A DNA stretch of 64,000 bases from Pseudomonas viridiflava (GTDB lineage: Bacteria; Pseudomonadota; Gammaproteobacteria; Pseudomonadales; Pseudomonadaceae). Below the pieces are notes generated by a model. It had not been told where the DNA came from and made no database searches. It saw nothing but the letters and a program-made list of their open reading frames with translations. The translations under genes and the position numbers were made by a program. The stretch spans positions 62,001-126,000 of the forward strand of contig NZ_UTVH01000073.1 in the NCBI RefSeq assembly GCF_900585905.1, given 5' to 3'. Shown one piece after another: positions 1 to 10,507 of the stretch (position 1 is its first letter; every line of letters starts with the position of its first letter).

Positions 1-1
1 C

Positions 2-988
2 AAAGTCTGCTACGCACGCTTTCATCAGTCGATGCCGCCCCTGGTCAGACTCCCCAAAGCCCAGCAGGCAATCGCCATCGACAGCGATGCAGTGCCGCGT
101 CAGGTCAAAGGATTCCCCATCCCCAGCGAGGCGATTCAGGCCATGTGGCCTGCCGGTGAAGATGAGGTGCGTCGTCGGCTTGAGGCGTTCACCGACGAGC
201 AGATCGACTATTACCGCAGCGAACGGGACTTCCCGGCCAAACCCGGCACCAGCCAGCTTTCCGCCTATCTGGCCGCCGGTGTGGTGTCGCCCCGACAATG
301 CCTGCATGCCGCACAGGCCAGCAACCAGGGCGAATTCGAAACCGGCAGCGTGGGTGCAGTGACCTGGGTCAGCGAGCTGCTGTGGCGCGAATTCTATAAG
401 CACATCCTTGTGGGCTATCCACGGGTTTCCCGGCACCGGGCGTTCCGACCCGAAACCGAGGCGTTGAAATGGCGCGATGCCCCGGCGGAGCTCGCCGCCT
501 GGAAAGAAGCCCGGACCGGGCTGCCGATCATTGATGCAGCGATGCGCCAGTTGCTGCAAACCGGCTGGATGCATAACCGCATGCGCATGGTCGTGGCAAT
601 GTTCCTGACCAAAAATCTGCTGATCGACTGGCGCGAAGGCGAGCGCTTCTTCATGCAGCATCTGATCGATGGCGATCTGGCGTCCAACAATGGCGGCTGG
701 CAATGGAGCTCATCCACCGGTACCGACTCGGCGCCTTATTTCCGCATCTTCAATCCGCTGGCGCAGTCGGAAAAATTCGATCCCGAAGGCCGCTATCTCA
801 AGCACTGGCTGCCCGAGCTGGCCGATCTAAACAAGAAAGAAGTGCACAACCCGGCAGCGGCCGGCCTGTTCGGCGCTGCCGATTACCCTAAACCGATTGT
901 CGACCTCTCCAGCAGCCGCGCCCGTGCCCTGGCCGCGTTCAAGGCGCTGCCCCGGCGGCAACCGGCTGTCGTGCCGCAAAACTCGTAA
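2..988 (+). CDS. phrB: Deoxyribodipyrimidine photolyase, 3' part (5' end outside window)
   Basis: This is the C-terminal 328 residues of a class I CPD photolyase. The enzyme uses FADH- and blue light to split cyclobutane pyrimidine dimers in the cytoplasm. The reading frame is open from base 2, so the N-terminal antenna-binding domain lies upstream of the window. The FAD-binding helical domain is well preserved: TGLPIIDAAMRQL, the WMHNRMRM segment, and DGDLASNNGGWQW followed by TGTDSAPYFRIFNP. The last carries the Asn that contacts flavin N5 and a Trp of the electron-transfer chain. Cryptochrome-DASH is less likely because the sequence matches the bacterial class I pattern. The apparent internal ATG at 32 is not the true start. 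Confidence 0.95.
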   Translation, partial: KVCYARFHQSMPPLVRLPKAQQAIAIDSDAVPRQVKGFPIPSEAIQAMWPAGEDEVRRRLEAFTDEQIDYYRSERDFPAKPGTSQLSAYLAAGVVSPRQCLHAAQASNQGEFETGSVGAVTWVSELLWREFYKHILVGYPRVSRHRAFRPETEALKWRDAPAELAAWKEARTGLPIIDAAMRQLLQTGWMHNRMRMVVAMFLTKNLLIDWREGERFFMQHLIDGDLASNNGGWQWSSSTGTDSAPYFRIFNPLAQSEKFDPEGRYLKHWLPELADLNKKEVHNPAAAGLFGAADYPKPIVDLSSSRARALAAFKALPRRQPAVVPQNS

Positions 989-1051
989 GCAGCATGAATA
1001 CAGCTCAGTTCGGCAACCCGACGTACACGCCCTGACATACACTACGCGCCT

Positions 1052-1360
1052 ATGAACCTGATCCCGCTGCAACCCATCCCCGTCGACGCCGCCATTAGTT
1101 GCTCAACCTGTGCGGCCTGCTGCTGCCAGCTGGAAGTGATGTTGATCACAGACACCGGCGTGCCTGAGCGCTTTATCGACACGGATGACTGGGGTGGGGA
1201 GGTGATGTTGCGGCTTGATGACGGCTGGTGTGCGGCGCTGGATCGCAACAGCATGCGCTGCACCATCTACGAACAACGGCCGCTGATCTGCCGCGAGTTC
1301 GCGACCGGTTCAGAAGAATGCATGAGCGAAAGGCAGGGAATTGAAGGGGCTTATCTGTAA
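1052..1360 (+). CDS. YkgJ-family cysteine-cluster protein
   Basis: This 102-residue protein has an N-terminal cluster CSTCAACCC (about residues 14-22), a later C in DDGWCAAL, a CTIY Cys, and a C-terminal RPLICREF..GSEEC stretch. This spacing is typical of the YkgJ/CxxCxxCC family, which is predicted to chelate zinc or an iron-sulfur cluster. No catalytic role is established for the family. It lies 63 bp after the photolyase gene on the same strand and could be co-transcribed with it. Full length for the short form of the family. Confidence 0.8.
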   Translation: MNLIPLQPIPVDAAISCSTCAACCCQLEVMLITDTGVPERFIDTDDWGGEVMLRLDDGWCAALDRNSMRCTIYEQRPLICREFATGSEECMSERQGIEGAYL

Positions 1361-1362
1361 AA

Positions 1363-1404
1363 GTCAGACGAGGGGTGTGAATCGCCGATGCCGCCCCGTC
1401 TGAC
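1363..1404. repeat. Inverted repeat / REP-like hairpin after the YkgJ gene
   Basis: GTCAGACG at 1363-1370 is complementary to CGTCTGAC at 1397-1404, with flanking GGGG/CCCC extending the stem. It sits just after the stop codon of the YkgJ-family gene and may act as a transcript-end hairpin. There is no T tract. Confidence 0.55.
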
Positions 1405-1428
1405 TCCCCGCCCGGAAATTACCCGGTC

Positions 1429-1495
1429 CCTGTAGGAGCCCACGAGCAATGCGAGTCGGCGATGGCGGCCTGTCTGACACCGCCATCGCTGACCT
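1429..1495. repeat. REP-type palindrome between convergent genes
   Basis: It begins with the TGTAGGAGC core typical of Pseudomonas REP elements. It contains a long imperfect stem in which GTCGGCGATGGCGG (1455-1468) pairs with CCGCCATCGCTGAC (1480-1493). It lies between the convergent YkgJ gene and pagL. Confidence 0.6.
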
Positions 1496-1561
1496 GGTAA
1501 CCCCGGTGAGCGCCTGCACAATGTCTGAAAGGCCTCACCTCGTGGCACCACATTTTGCCGA

Positions 1562-2080
1562 TCAGAGTGGCATCGTGTAATGCAGCGCGTAGCTTTCGAT
1601 GCCGTCGTTGGGTTGTTTGATACCGGCATTGGAATAGTGAGTCGCGCGGATGCCGATTTCATGCCCGCCGTTGAAGCGCAGGCCAAAGCCGATGCGGTCT
1701 TCAAAGTTGAAAGCCGAACCCAGGTTGTTGTCTTCGATCCGCGTTCTGGAGAACACCGAAACGCCAATGCCTGCCTCGACATAAGGTTTCACCGTGTCAC
1801 CCGCGAATTCGTAAACGAATACCGGGGAAAACGAGAGGCTGCTGACGCTTGCCCGCTTGTCACCGTCCCAGAAGGTGTAAGCGCCGTCCCAATAACCGGT
1901 CAGGCGACCCACGTCGCTCTGCATCCAGCTCTTGTCCCAGTCAAACTTCATGCCCAGACGATAGGTCTGGCTGGTCTGGCCCGTCTGGCCAACCGAAAAT
2001 TCAACGCCAGCTGCCTGCGCAAGAGAAGCCTGCCCCATCACAACGGCCGCCAACGCAGCCAGACAAAAAAGACGCTTCAT
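1562..2080 (-). CDS. pagL: Lipid A 3-O-deacylase PagL (acyloxyacyl hydrolase)
   Basis: PagL is an outer-membrane beta-barrel esterase that removes the 3-O-acyl chain of lipid A and lowers recognition of LPS. The 172-residue protein starts with a Sec signal peptide (hydrophobic core at residues 4-16, likely cleavage after AQAA near residue 24). Alternating amphipathic strands follow. The catalytic triad is visible near the C terminus: His148 and Ser150 in THYSNAGI, and Glu162 in DGIESY, the spacing known for P. aeruginosa PagL. A ribosome site (AGGAAG) precedes the ATG. The gene sits 112 bp downstream of murI and probably has its own promoter. Confidence 0.92.
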   Translation of the reverse strand: MKRLFCLAALAAVVMGQASLAQAAGVEFSVGQTGQTSQTYRLGMKFDWDKSWMQSDVGRLTGYWDGAYTFWDGDKRASVSSLSFSPVFVYEFAGDTVKPYVEAGIGVSVFSRTRIEDNNLGSAFNFEDRIGFGLRFNGGHEIGIRATHYSNAGIKQPNDGIESYALHYTMPL

Positions 2081-2192
2081 CAGAAACTTCCTATGTTTGA
2101 TTCAATTTATAAGTGTTAACAGCAATCCGGCTTGCTATAGAAATCTGACGTGGCACGTTAGTTCAGCATCAAGCGGGCTTTTCACGATTTTT

Positions 2193-2993
2193 TTACAAAT
2201 CGAAGCTTCTCACACTGTCAGAATTTTTCCATAGGGCGGGTAGGATTTTTCTGAAAATTTCTGGATCTGCACTGGTCCAGAAATAAGTCTCATCGGCGCG
2301 CCCGCTGCTGAGCAGCTCTTCTTCGGCCAGACGCCGCTGTAGCTGGCGGGCCACGGCCTGGCCAGTGTCGATCAGGCTGGTGGAAGGCGCAATCATGTCC
2401 CGCAGCAGGGGCTTGAGGAAGGGATAGTGGGTGCAGCCCAGAATAATCGTGTCACAGCCCTCGGCCAGCAACGGCTCGACATAGCTGGACAACAAGGCGC
2501 GCAACGCCGGGCTGGCCAGATCACCAGCCTCGATCAGTTCCACCAGGCCGGGGCATGGCTGGGTAACCACACGAATGTTGGCCGCGAAACGATCAAGCAG
2601 CGCCGCAAATCGTGCGCTTTGCAGCGTCCCGGTGGTCGCCAGCACGCCGACCACGCCACTGCGTGTGGCCGCTGCAGCGGGCTTGACCGCAGGCTCCATG
2701 CCGATGATCGGCCAGCTCGGGTAGTGGTCGCGCAGTTGTGCGGCGGCGGCAGCAGTGGCCGTGTTGCACGCCAGGACCAGGGCCTTGGCCCCTTGCTGGC
2801 GAAAGAATTCGGCGATGATCATGCAGCGCCGAAGAATGAACTCAGGGGATTTTTCGCCATAGGGGATATGCCCGCAGTCAGCCACGTAGAGCAGCGATTC
2901 ATTGGGTAGCAGGCGGTTGATTTCACCCAGCACCGAAAGCCCGCCGACGCCGGAATCGAATACGCCGACCGGCGCGTCGCTGGCTCTACGCAT
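2193..2993 (-). CDS. murI: Glutamate racemase
   Basis: MurI makes D-glutamate for peptidoglycan by cofactor-independent racemisation. Both catalytic cysteines are present, in VLACNTATA and ILGCTHYPF, together with the N-terminal FDSGVGG motif and the [11 protein letters not shown] segment. I chose the ATG at 2993; a GTG at 3005 in the same frame is also possible. The start overlaps the end of the upstream moeB-like gene, so the two are translationally coupled. It is the last gene of the hemA-prfA-prmC-moeB-murI operon, an order usual in Pseudomonas. Confidence 0.95.
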   Translation of the reverse strand: MRRASDAPVGVFDSGVGGLSVLGEINRLLPNESLLYVADCGHIPYGEKSPEFILRRCMIIAEFFRQQGAKALVLACNTATAAAAAQLRDHYPSWPIIGMEPAVKPAAAATRSGVVGVLATTGTLQSARFAALLDRFAANIRVVTQPCPGLVELIEAGDLASPALRALLSSYVEPLLAEGCDTIILGCTHYPFLKPLLRDMIAPSTSLIDTGQAVARQLQRRLAEEELLSSGRADETYFWTSADPEIFRKILPALWKNSDSVRSFDL

Positions 2994-3741
2994 GATGCGG
3001 GCCACAGACGCTGCACCCCGGATCGCGCCTGACTTTCAATTCGCGAAAACGCGTGGTCAGGCCATCAATCAGCAGCAGGCGGCCTACCAGCGGCTCGCCG
3101 AAACCCGCGAGCACCTTCAAGGCTTCCAGCGCTTGCAGACTGCCCACCAACCCCACCAGCGGCCCGAGGACACCCGCCTCGCTGCAGGTCAATTCGGCTT
3201 CGCTGCCGTGCCCATACAGACAGTGGTAACAAGGGCTGTGCGACTGACGCGGGTCGAACACCGACAATTGCCCTTCGAGGCGAATTGCCGCGCCGCTCAC
3301 CAGTGGCTTGCGCGCCGCTACACAGGCCGCATTGACCGCGCTACGGGTGGCGAAGTTATCCGAACAATCCAGCACCAGATCGACATTACCCACTGCCAGC
3401 GCCAGTGAATCGGCGTCCAGTGCCAGGCGATGCGGATGCAGGCGCACTTCAGGATTGATCGCCTGCAACCGCACCATGGCCGAGTCGACCTTGCCCATGC
3501 CGACGCTGTGGGTGTCATGAATGATCTGACGTTGCAGATTGGTCAGGTCCACCGCATCGAAATCCGCCAGGTGCAGCTCGCCAACGCCGGCCGCCGCCAG
3601 GTACAAGGCCACCGGCGAACCCAGGCCGCCCAGACCGACGATCAGCACCCTGCTCTGCTTGAGCTTCAGCTGGCCGTCGATATCGACATGCTGCAACAGG
3701 ATCTGTCGGCTGTAGCGCAACAGCTCCTGATCGCTCAGCAC
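2986..3741 (-). CDS. moeB: HesA/MoeB/ThiF-family adenylyltransferase (molybdopterin-synthase adenylyltransferase)
   Basis: This 251-residue E1-like enzyme activates the C terminus of a small sulfur-carrier protein (MoaD type) with ATP for molybdopterin synthesis. The nucleotide-binding loop [18 protein letters not shown] lies at about residues 35-52. The [15 protein letters not shown] motif follows, and two CxxC zinc-binding pairs are present (CYHC and CSVC). The start is a GTG whose position overlaps the last codons of prmC by 7 bp. ThiF is a close relative, but the prmC/prfA context favours MoeB. Confidence 0.88.
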   Translation of the reverse strand: MLSDQELLRYSRQILLQHVDIDGQLKLKQSRVLIVGLGGLGSPVALYLAAAGVGELHLADFDAVDLTNLQRQIIHDTHSVGMGKVDSAMVRLQAINPEVRLHPHRLALDADSLALAVGNVDLVLDCSDNFATRSAVNAACVAARKPLVSGAAIRLEGQLSVFDPRQSHSPCYHCLYGHGSEAELTCSEAGVLGPLVGLVGSLQALEALKVLAGFGEPLVGRLLLIDGLTTRFRELKVRRDPGCSVCGPHHA

Positions 3742-4568
3742 GGCAGGCGGCCGAAGGTGATGCGTTCGTGGTCACCCAGATCGCGACGGGTCTGGATTTT
3801 CTCGAAACCCGCCCGACTGAGCAACTCGCGCACCGCAGCGCCCTGATCATAGCCGTGTTCCAGCAGCAGCCAGCCGTCAGCGTTGAGGTGCGCAGGCGCC
3901 TGCTCGACGATCAGGCGCAGATCATCCAGACCGTCCGTTCCAGCAACCAGCGCGCTGTCGGGTTCAAAACGTACATCGCCTGACTGCAGGTGCGGATCCT
4001 GCGCGGCAATGTACGGCGGGTTGCTGATGATCAGGTCAAAGCGCTCATCCTGCAGCGAATCAAACCAGTGGCTGCTCAGGACTTTGGCGTTATTCAACTG
4101 CAGGCGCTGGCGATTGCGCTCAGCCAGGGCGACCGCTTCGAGGACGCGGTCCACGGCAGTCACCTGCCAGGCTGCGCGTTCATTGGCCAGTGCCAGAGCG
4201 ATGGCGCCGGTGCCGGTGCCCAGGTCCAGGACCGTTGTAGGAGCAAATGAAGGCAGCAGCTCCAGTGCGGCCTCGACCAGCATTTCGGTCTCGGGACGCG
4301 GAATCAGCGTGTGCGGTGCAACTTCCAGGTCCAGCTTCCAGAAACCCTGCTGGCCAAGGATGTAAGCCACCGGTTCGCCAGTACGACGACGCTGCAGGTA
4401 ACCGGCAAAGGCAAGCGCGGCCTCACTGCTGACGATGCGTTCGGGCCAGGTATGCAGAAAACTGCGCGGCTTGCCCAGCGCCGCAGCCAGCAACAGCTCG
4501 GCATCAAGGCGGGCAGTCGGGGAATCGGGGAGCTCGGCGCTTCTTAACAGGCTGGCGATGATTGTCAT
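3735..4568 (-). CDS. prmC: Peptide chain release factor N5-glutamine methyltransferase
   Basis: PrmC (HemK) methylates the Gln of the GGQ motif in release factors using S-adenosylmethionine. The 277-residue protein has an N-terminal helical domain, a SAM-binding VLDLGTGTGAIALALA motif and the catalytic NPPY motif (LIISNPPYIAA). It directly follows prfA, which encodes its substrate RF1, with no intergenic base. Length is normal for the family. Confidence 0.95.
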   Translation of the reverse strand: MTIIASLLRSAELPDSPTARLDAELLLAAALGKPRSFLHTWPERIVSSEAALAFAGYLQRRRTGEPVAYILGQQGFWKLDLEVAPHTLIPRPETEMLVEAALELLPSFAPTTVLDLGTGTGAIALALANERAAWQVTAVDRVLEAVALAERNRQRLQLNNAKVLSSHWFDSLQDERFDLIISNPPYIAAQDPHLQSGDVRFEPDSALVAGTDGLDDLRLIVEQAPAHLNADGWLLLEHGYDQGAAVRELLSRAGFEKIQTRRDLGDHERITFGRLPC

Positions 4569-5651
4569 TTACTCACCCAGTGCCGCAAGTTGATCTGCCT
4601 GATATTCGGTAAGCAACGGCTCGATGACGGCATCTACGCCGCCGGCCAGGACTTCATCCAGCGAATACAGAGTCAGATTGACGCGGTGGTCGGTTACTCG
4701 CCCCTGAGGGAAGTTATAGGTGCGGATTCGCTCGGAGCGATCTCCGGAACCCACCAGCAGTTTACGCTCACTGGCGATGGCATTGGCAGCCGCGCTGGTT
4801 TGCTGATCGTTGAGTTTGGCCGACAGCCAGGACATGGCGCGGGCGCGGTTCTTGTGCTGCGAACGCTCTTCCTGGCACTCCACGACAATACCCGAAGGCA
4901 AGTGTGTGATGCGGATGGCCGAGTCGGTCTTGTTGACGTGCTGCCCGCCAGCGCCGGACGAGCGGTAGGTATCGACGCGCAGATCCGCCGGATTGATTTC
5001 AATCGCCTGTTGCTCGTCAGGCTCGGGCAGCACGGCAACGGTACAGGCCGAGGTGTGGATGCGGCCCTGGGATTCGGTTTCCGGCACACGCTGTACACGA
5101 TGCGCGCCGGACTCGAATTTCAGCTTGCCGTAGACGTGCTCGCCTTCAACCCGGGCAATCACTTCCTTGTAGCCGCCATGTTCGCCTTCGTTCTCGGACA
5201 GAATTTCCAGGCGCCAGCCACGCCGCTCGGCGTAGCGCGAATACATGCGGAACAGGTCGCCAGCGAAGATCGCCGCTTCATCACCCCCGGTTCCGGCGCG
5301 AATTTCTAGGAACACGTTGCGCCCGTCATTGGGGTCTTTGGGCAGCAGCATGCGTTGCAGCTGGCTTTCCAGATCTGCCAGCAAATCCTTGGTCTCGCGC
5401 ACTTCTTCCACGGCCATTTCGCGCATGTCCGGGTCGCTGTCCTTGAGCAGCGCCTGGGCGCCTTCAAGATCGCCAAGGGCTTTGAGCAGCTGCTTGTAGC
5501 AGGTGACGATCGGCTCGACCTCGGCATATTCGCGCGAGTAGGCGCGGAATTTGGTCTGATCGGAGATGACTTCCCCATCGCCAAGCAATGCGGTCAGTTC
5601 CTCGAAGCGGTCGCTGAGGACATCGAGTTTATTGAGCAGTGAAGCTTTCAT
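4569..5651 (-). CDS. prfA: Peptide chain release factor 1
   Basis: RF1 terminates translation at UAA and UAG. The 360-residue protein has the normal length. The GGQ motif that triggers peptidyl-tRNA hydrolysis is in [14 protein letters not shown]. The stop-codon recognition loop appears as [14 protein letters not shown], so the usual PxT tripeptide reads PET. Its start overlaps the hemA stop by 4 bp (ATGA), and prmC begins immediately after its stop. Confidence 0.96.
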   Translation of the reverse strand: MKASLLNKLDVLSDRFEELTALLGDGEVISDQTKFRAYSREYAEVEPIVTCYKQLLKALGDLEGAQALLKDSDPDMREMAVEEVRETKDLLADLESQLQRMLLPKDPNDGRNVFLEIRAGTGGDEAAIFAGDLFRMYSRYAERRGWRLEILSENEGEHGGYKEVIARVEGEHVYGKLKFESGAHRVQRVPETESQGRIHTSACTVAVLPEPDEQQAIEINPADLRVDTYRSSGAGGQHVNKTDSAIRITHLPSGIVVECQEERSQHKNRARAMSWLSAKLNDQQTSAAANAIASERKLLVGSGDRSERIRTYNFPQGRVTDHRVNLTLYSLDEVLAGGVDAVIEPLLTEYQADQLAALGE

Positions 5652-6925
5652 TGCGGGGGTTTATCCGTCGAGCCCTCACCGAGGGCAAATAATTCCTGAG
5701 CCATGGCCAGCGCATCGAGGCGGCCCTCGGCTGAGAGTTTTTTCAATTGCACACTCGGCGCGTGCAGCAACTTGTTGGTCAGACCGCGCGCCAGCTGGAT
5801 CAGCACATCCTCGGCGTTGCCACCATTGGCCAGCAACCGCTGCGCCTTGAGCAGTTCTTCGTCGCGCAGACGCTCGCTTTGCTGGCGATACGCACGCAGC
5901 ACGTCCACCGCCGCGAGCTCACGCAGGCGAAACATGAACTCTTCGGCGCCGGAGGAGACCAGTTCTTCAGCGGCCAGCGCAGCGCCCTGGCGGCTTTTGA
6001 GGTTTTCGGCGACCACGTCATGGAGGTCGTCGACGGTGTACAGGTAAACGTCGTCCAGCTCACCGACTTCTGGTTCGATATCGCGCGGTACAGCGATATC
6101 GACCATGAAGATAGGCTTGTGCTTGCGCAGCTTCAAGGCACTTTCCACCGCGCCCTTGCCCAGGATCGGCAACTGGCTGGCGGTGGAGCTGATCACGATG
6201 TCGCTGTTGACCAGCTCGGCGGGAATATCCGAGAGCAGCACGGCATGCGCGCCGAACTCGGCGGCCAGGATGCTCGCCCGCTCCAGGGTGCGGTTGGCAA
6301 CCACGATGCGCTTGACCCCCAGATCGTGCAAATGCCTGGCCACCAGCGTGATGGTTTCTCCAGCGCCGATCAGCAAGGCCTGGCTGCGTTGCAGATCGCT
6401 GAAGATCTGTTTCGCCAGGCTGACAGCCGCGAAGGCGACTGAAACGGGGTTCTCACCAATGGCCGTGTCGGTGCGCACCTGCTTCGCGGCGCTGAAGGTG
6501 GCTTGAAACAGACGGCCCAGCAGCGGGCCGATGGTCCCCGCTTCTCTGGCCACGGCATACGCCGACTTCATCTGCCCCAGAATCTGCGGTTCACCCAGTA
6601 CCAGCGAATCGAGCCCGGACGCCACCCGCATCATGTGACGAACTGCCGCATCGTCGGCATGCACATAAGCGCTGGCGCGCAGCTCTTCGAGGCTCAGATG
6701 ATGATAATCGGCCAGCCAGGCGAGCACTGTTTCAGAACCGATCTGGTCCTGCTCGATGTACAACTCGCTGCGGTTACACGTGGAGAGGATCGCGGCTTCG
6801 CGGCTGTTGGTGAGGCGGCAAAGCTGCTGCAGGGCCTCAACCAGCTGCTCTGGCGTAAATGCCACGCGCTCGCGAACGTCTACCGAAGCAGTCTTGTGGT
6901 TGATTCCAAGTGCGAGGAAGGCCAT
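5648..6925 (-). CDS. hemA: Glutamyl-tRNA reductase
   Basis: HemA reduces Glu-tRNA(Glu) to glutamate-1-semialdehyde with NADPH, the first committed step of C5 tetrapyrrole synthesis. The N-terminal catalytic domain carries the nucleophilic Cys in [11 protein letters not shown], followed by [19 protein letters not shown]. The NADPH-binding domain has [16 protein letters not shown]. The C-terminal dimerisation helix is complete (425 residues). It is the first gene of the leftward operon; the promoter must lie in the 220-bp divergent region shared with the TPR lipoprotein gene. Confidence 0.96.
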   Translation of the reverse strand: MAFLALGINHKTASVDVRERVAFTPEQLVEALQQLCRLTNSREAAILSTCNRSELYIEQDQIGSETVLAWLADYHHLSLEELRASAYVHADDAAVRHMMRVASGLDSLVLGEPQILGQMKSAYAVAREAGTIGPLLGRLFQATFSAAKQVRTDTAIGENPVSVAFAAVSLAKQIFSDLQRSQALLIGAGETITLVARHLHDLGVKRIVVANRTLERASILAAEFGAHAVLLSDIPAELVNSDIVISSTASQLPILGKGAVESALKLRKHKPIFMVDIAVPRDIEPEVGELDDVYLYTVDDLHDVVAENLKSRQGAALAAEELVSSGAEEFMFRLRELAAVDVLRAYRQQSERLRDEELLKAQRLLANGGNAEDVLIQLARGLTNKLLHAPSVQLKKLSAEGRLDALAMAQELFALGEGSTDKPPQ

Positions 6926-7148
6926 TCAGGGTCGCTGGTGGTGACATGAAGCCGGCAATTGTCCTACTTCGATAAGCTTAGAACAACCACCGTTGACTAT
7001 TGTCCTAATAGCGTGTCGCGTAAACGCCCTGTTTTGGCGCCTCACGCATCATCAATTTGCTGTCATGGCAGTTTCCACCCGGCTGTGGGTTTGCTCCCGG
7101 CCTTGTGTCATGATGCTCCCACCGCAGGTAAGTCGTCCCTTCTTATAT

Positions 7149-8876
7149 ATGAATAGATCCTCCGCGCTGTTTCTCGCCCTCGTCTTTCTCAGCGGCTGCC
7201 AGGCAATGGCCCCCGCAGAACAGCAGGCCACGCCTGCGCCGAAAGACGCCGCACCGACACCTGAAGCCAAACCTCAGGTGTATGGCTCGTTCACCCAGGA
7301 AACCTTCGTCAACCTGATGAGTGCGGAGCTGGCCGGCCAGCGCAACCGTTTCGACCTTGCTCTGGACAACTACGTGACCGAGGCGATTCGTACCCAGGAC
7401 CCCGGGGTGGCCGAGCGCGCCTTCCGGATTGCCGAATACCTGGGCGCCGATCAGGCAGCACTGGACACCGCGCTGATCTGGGCCAGAAACGACCGCGACA
7501 ATCTCGAAGCGCAACGTGCAGCGGCGATTCAACTGGCCCGCGCCGGGCGCTACGATGACTCGATGGTGTACATGGAGCGGGTTCTGCAGGGTCAGGGCGA
7601 CACCCATTTCGACTTCCTCGCGCTGTCGGCAGCGGAAACCAACCCTGAAACCCGCACTGCACTGCTCACCAGTTTTGACCGCCTGCTGGTCAAATACCCC
7701 AACAACGGTCAGCTGATCTTCGGCAAGGCCCTGTTGCTGCAACAGAATGGCGATGCCCAGGCCTCGCTGACGCTGCTGGAAAGCAACCCGCCCAAGGAAG
7801 GCGAGATCGCTCCGATCCTGCTCCGCGCCCGACTGCTGCAGGGCATGAACAGGGGCAAGGAAGCCTTGCCGATCCTGGAAAAAAGCATCAAGAAGTACCC
7901 TGACGATAAACGCCTGCGCCTGACTTACGCGCGTGCGCTGGTCGAACAGAATCGCATGGAGGACGCCAAGCAGCAGTTCGCCAGCCTGGTGCAGCAGTAC
8001 CCGGATGACGACGATCTGCGTTTCTCGCTTGCACTGGTGTGCATCGAAGCCAAGGCGTGGGACGAAGCGGCGGGCTATCTGCAGGAACTGATCGGTCGCA
8101 ACGCCCATGTCGACTCGGCGCATTTGAACCTGGGTCGCATTCATGAAGAGCGCAACGATCCGCAAAGCGCCCTCGCCGAATATGCTCAGGTGGGCCCAGG
8201 CCCTGATTTCCTCGCCGCGCAGCTGCGCCAGGCTGACATTCTGATGAGCAACGGCAGCGCCGCCGAGGCCTCCAAACGTCTGGCAGAAGCCCGCGAGGCG
8301 CAGCCTGACACGGCGGTGCAGCTTTATCTGATCGAAGCCGAAACCCTGTCCAACAACAATCAGGCCGAGCGCGGCTGGCAGGTACTGAGTCAGGCCCTGA
8401 AGCAGTATCCGGACGACCTCAACCTGCTTTACACCCGCTCGATGATGGCGGAAAAGCGCAATGATCTGGGGCAGATGGAAAAGGACCTGCGCACGATTCT
8501 CAAGCGCGAGCCGGACAACGCCATGGCCCTCAATGCGCTGGGCTATACGTTGACCGACCGCACCACGCGCTATGCCGAAGCCCGGGAGCTGATCGAAAAG
8601 GCCCACAAGATCAGCCCGCAAGATCCTGCAGTGCTCGACAGCCTTGGCTGGGTCAACTACCGCCTGGGCAATCTGGACGACGCTGAACGCTACCTGCGCC
8701 TGGCGCTGGAGCGCTTTCCCGATCATGAAGTCGCTGCCCATCTTGGCGAAGTGCTGTGGGCCAAAGGCAAGCAGCGCGAAGCGAAAAAAATCTGGGCCAA
8801 GGCCCTCGAAGATCAACCTGACAGCCCTATTCTGCGCAGCACTCTGTTGCGCCTGACCGGATCCGAGACTCTTTAA
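7149..8876 (+). CDS. TPR-repeat lipoprotein
   Basis: This 575-residue protein starts with a lipoprotein signal ([17 protein letters not shown], lipobox LSGC, Cys17) and then has many tetratricopeptide repeats to the C terminus. Examples are [16 protein letters not shown] and [16 protein letters not shown]. It is probably an outer-membrane-attached, periplasm-facing scaffold. I took the ATG at 7149 because it places the signal peptide at the N terminus; the frame is open further upstream. lolB follows after 4 bp, so the gene is probably co-transcribed with lolB and ispE. The exact partner is unknown. Confidence 0.88.
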   Translation: MNRSSALFLALVFLSGCQAMAPAEQQATPAPKDAAPTPEAKPQVYGSFTQETFVNLMSAELAGQRNRFDLALDNYVTEAIRTQDPGVAERAFRIAEYLGADQAALDTALIWARNDRDNLEAQRAAAIQLARAGRYDDSMVYMERVLQGQGDTHFDFLALSAAETNPETRTALLTSFDRLLVKYPNNGQLIFGKALLLQQNGDAQASLTLLESNPPKEGEIAPILLRARLLQGMNRGKEALPILEKSIKKYPDDKRLRLTYARALVEQNRMEDAKQQFASLVQQYPDDDDLRFSLALVCIEAKAWDEAAGYLQELIGRNAHVDSAHLNLGRIHEERNDPQSALAEYAQVGPGPDFLAAQLRQADILMSNGSAAEASKRLAEAREAQPDTAVQLYLIEAETLSNNNQAERGWQVLSQALKQYPDDLNLLYTRSMMAEKRNDLGQMEKDLRTILKREPDNAMALNALGYTLTDRTTRYAEARELIEKAHKISPQDPAVLDSLGWVNYRLGNLDDAERYLRLALERFPDHEVAAHLGEVLWAKGKQREAKKIWAKALEDQPDSPILRSTLLRLTGSETL

Positions 8877-8880
8877 CGCC

Positions 8881-9498
8881 ATGTTCCTGCGCCACGTAAT
8901 CGTTTTCAGCTTCATCGCCCTGCTCGCCGGCTGCGCCGGTCTCACCTCCCGCGAGGCCGTCGAAGGCAAGGGCGACCCGGCGCAATGGCGCCAGCACAAA
9001 CAACAGCTGACCGCCCTCGACGGCTGGCAGATCAACGGCAAGGTCGGCATCCGCGCGCCGAAAGACTCGGGCAGCGGTACGCTGTTCTGGCTGCAGCGCC
9101 AGGACTACTACGACATCCGCCTGTCCGGCCCGCTGGGTCGCGGTGCCGCTCGCCTGACCGGGCGCCCTGGCAATGTCGCGCTCGAAGTCGCCAACCAGGG
9201 TCGTTACGAAGCGCCAAGCCCGGAAACCTTGCTGGAGCAACAACTGGGCTGGAAGCTACCGGTGTCGCATCTGGTCTGGTGGGTTCGCGGCCTGCCCGCG
9301 CCGGACAGCAAGAGTCGCCTGACTCTGGACGGTGACAGTCGCCTGGCGAGCCTTGAGCAGGATGGCTGGCAGGTCGAATACCTGAGTTACGTTGAACAGA
9401 ATGGCTACTGGCTGCCCGAGCGGGTCAAGCTGCATGGCCAGGACCTGGACGTCACGCTGGTGATCAAGGACTGGCAACCGCGCAAACTGGGTCAGTGA
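8881..9498 (+). CDS. lolB: Outer-membrane lipoprotein insertion protein LolB
   Basis: LolB receives lipoproteins from the periplasmic carrier LolA and inserts them in the outer membrane. It is itself a lipoprotein. The 205-residue sequence begins with a lipobox ([11 protein letters not shown], Cys about residue 18). It shows the family core [12 protein letters not shown], a [10 protein letters not shown] strand and [11 protein letters not shown]. The gene is 4 bp after the TPR lipoprotein gene and 1 bp before ispE, the conserved order in Pseudomonas. Confidence 0.94.
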   Translation: MFLRHVIVFSFIALLAGCAGLTSREAVEGKGDPAQWRQHKQQLTALDGWQINGKVGIRAPKDSGSGTLFWLQRQDYYDIRLSGPLGRGAARLTGRPGNVALEVANQGRYEAPSPETLLEQQLGWKLPVSHLVWWVRGLPAPDSKSRLTLDGDSRLASLEQDGWQVEYLSYVEQNGYWLPERVKLHGQDLDVTLVIKDWQPRKLGQ

Positions 9499-9499
9499 C

Positions 9500-10351
9500 A
9501 TGAGCACACCGCAGCTGACCCTGCCCGCCCCTGCCAAGCTGAACCTGATGCTGCACATCCTCGGCCGCCGCCCGGATGGCTACCACGAGCTGCAGACGCT
9601 GTTTCAATTCGTCGACTATGGCGACGAACTGGGCTTCGCTGTGCGCCAGGACGGAGAAATCCGCCTGCATACCGACGTGACCGGCGTTCCCCATGACAGC
9701 AACCTGATCGTCAAGGCCGCTCGTGCCTTGCAACAACAATCAGGCTGTACCCTGGGCATGGACATCTGGCTGGAAAAACGTTTGCCGATGGGCGGTGGTA
9801 TCGGCGGCGGCAGCTCCGATGCGGCGACCACCTTGCTGGGTCTGAATTATTTATGGCAACTGGGCTGGGACGAAGATCGCCTCGCTGTGCTGGGTCTGAC
9901 GCTGGGGGCCGACGTTCCGGTTTTCGTCCGTGGACACGCCGCATTTGCTGAGGGTGTGGGCGAGAAACTGACCCCCGTGGACCCCGAAGAACCGTGGTAT
10001 CTGGTGCTCATCCCGCAAGTATCTGTAAGTACAGCAGAAATTTTTTCAGATCCACTGTTGACACGTAACTCCCCGCCCATTAAAGTGCGCCCCGTTCCCA
10101 AGGGAAACAGTCGAAATGACTGCTTACCGGTTGTATCGAGGCGTTACCCAGAAGTATGTAACGCTTTGAATTTGTTAGGTAAATTTACCGAAGCAAAATT
10201 AACCGGAACTGGAAGTTGTGTGTTTGGGGCCTTCCCAAACAAAGCTGAAGCTGATAAAGTCTCGGCCCTTCTGACAGAGACCCTTACAGGGTTTGTAGCA
10301 AAGGGAAGCAACGTTTCGATGTTGCATCGCAAGCTACAGAGTCTGCTCTAA
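9500..10351 (+). CDS. ispE: 4-diphosphocytidyl-2-C-methyl-D-erythritol kinase
   Basis: IspE phosphorylates CDP-ME in the MEP isoprenoid pathway. This GHMP kinase (283 residues) shows the [22 protein letters not shown]-terminal region and the ATP loop [18 protein letters not shown]. It also has the C-terminal [12 protein letters not shown] motif. From about base 10021 to the stop the DNA is clearly richer in A/T and uses codons unlike the first half, although the protein stays intact. The tRNA-Gln gene follows within 40 bp. Confidence 0.95.
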   Translation: MSTPQLTLPAPAKLNLMLHILGRRPDGYHELQTLFQFVDYGDELGFAVRQDGEIRLHTDVTGVPHDSNLIVKAARALQQQSGCTLGMDIWLEKRLPMGGGIGGGSSDAATTLLGLNYLWQLGWDEDRLAVLGLTLGADVPVFVRGHAAFAEGVGEKLTPVDPEEPWYLVLIPQVSVSTAEIFSDPLLTRNSPPIKVRPVPKGNSRNDCLPVVSRRYPEVCNALNLLGKFTEAKLTGTGSCVFGAFPNKAEADKVSALLTETLTGFVAKGSNVSMLHRKLQSLL

Positions 10352-10387
10352 AAGAACCGAGTACTGGGTACTCGTTGCAACAGATAC

Positions 10388-10462
10388 AGGGGCGTCGCCA
10401 AGCGGTAAGGCAGCAGGTTTTGATCCTGCCATGCGTTGGTTCGAATCCAGCCGCCCCTGCCA
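10388..10462 (+). tRNA. tRNA-Gln (anticodon TTG)
   Basis: A complete 75-nt cloverleaf. The acceptor stem AGGGGCG (10388-10394) pairs with CGCCCCT (10452-10458). The anticodon loop reads TTTTGAT with anticodon TTG, the T arm contains GGTTCGAATCC, and CCA is encoded at 10460-10462. It lies between ispE and prs, its usual place in Pseudomonas. Confidence 0.96.
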
Positions 10463-10507
10463 TTTCTTATACTCATCCAGGTTACCCTCAGCCTTCAGGT
10501 ACTGCGC

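Noticed and set aside
7143..9050. Long antisense open frame (635 codons)
   Set aside because: It is the shadow of the TPR lipoprotein and lolB genes; GC-rich DNA gives long antisense frames. The same applies at 12201-13478, 32912-34558, 46446-47792 and 48722-50269.
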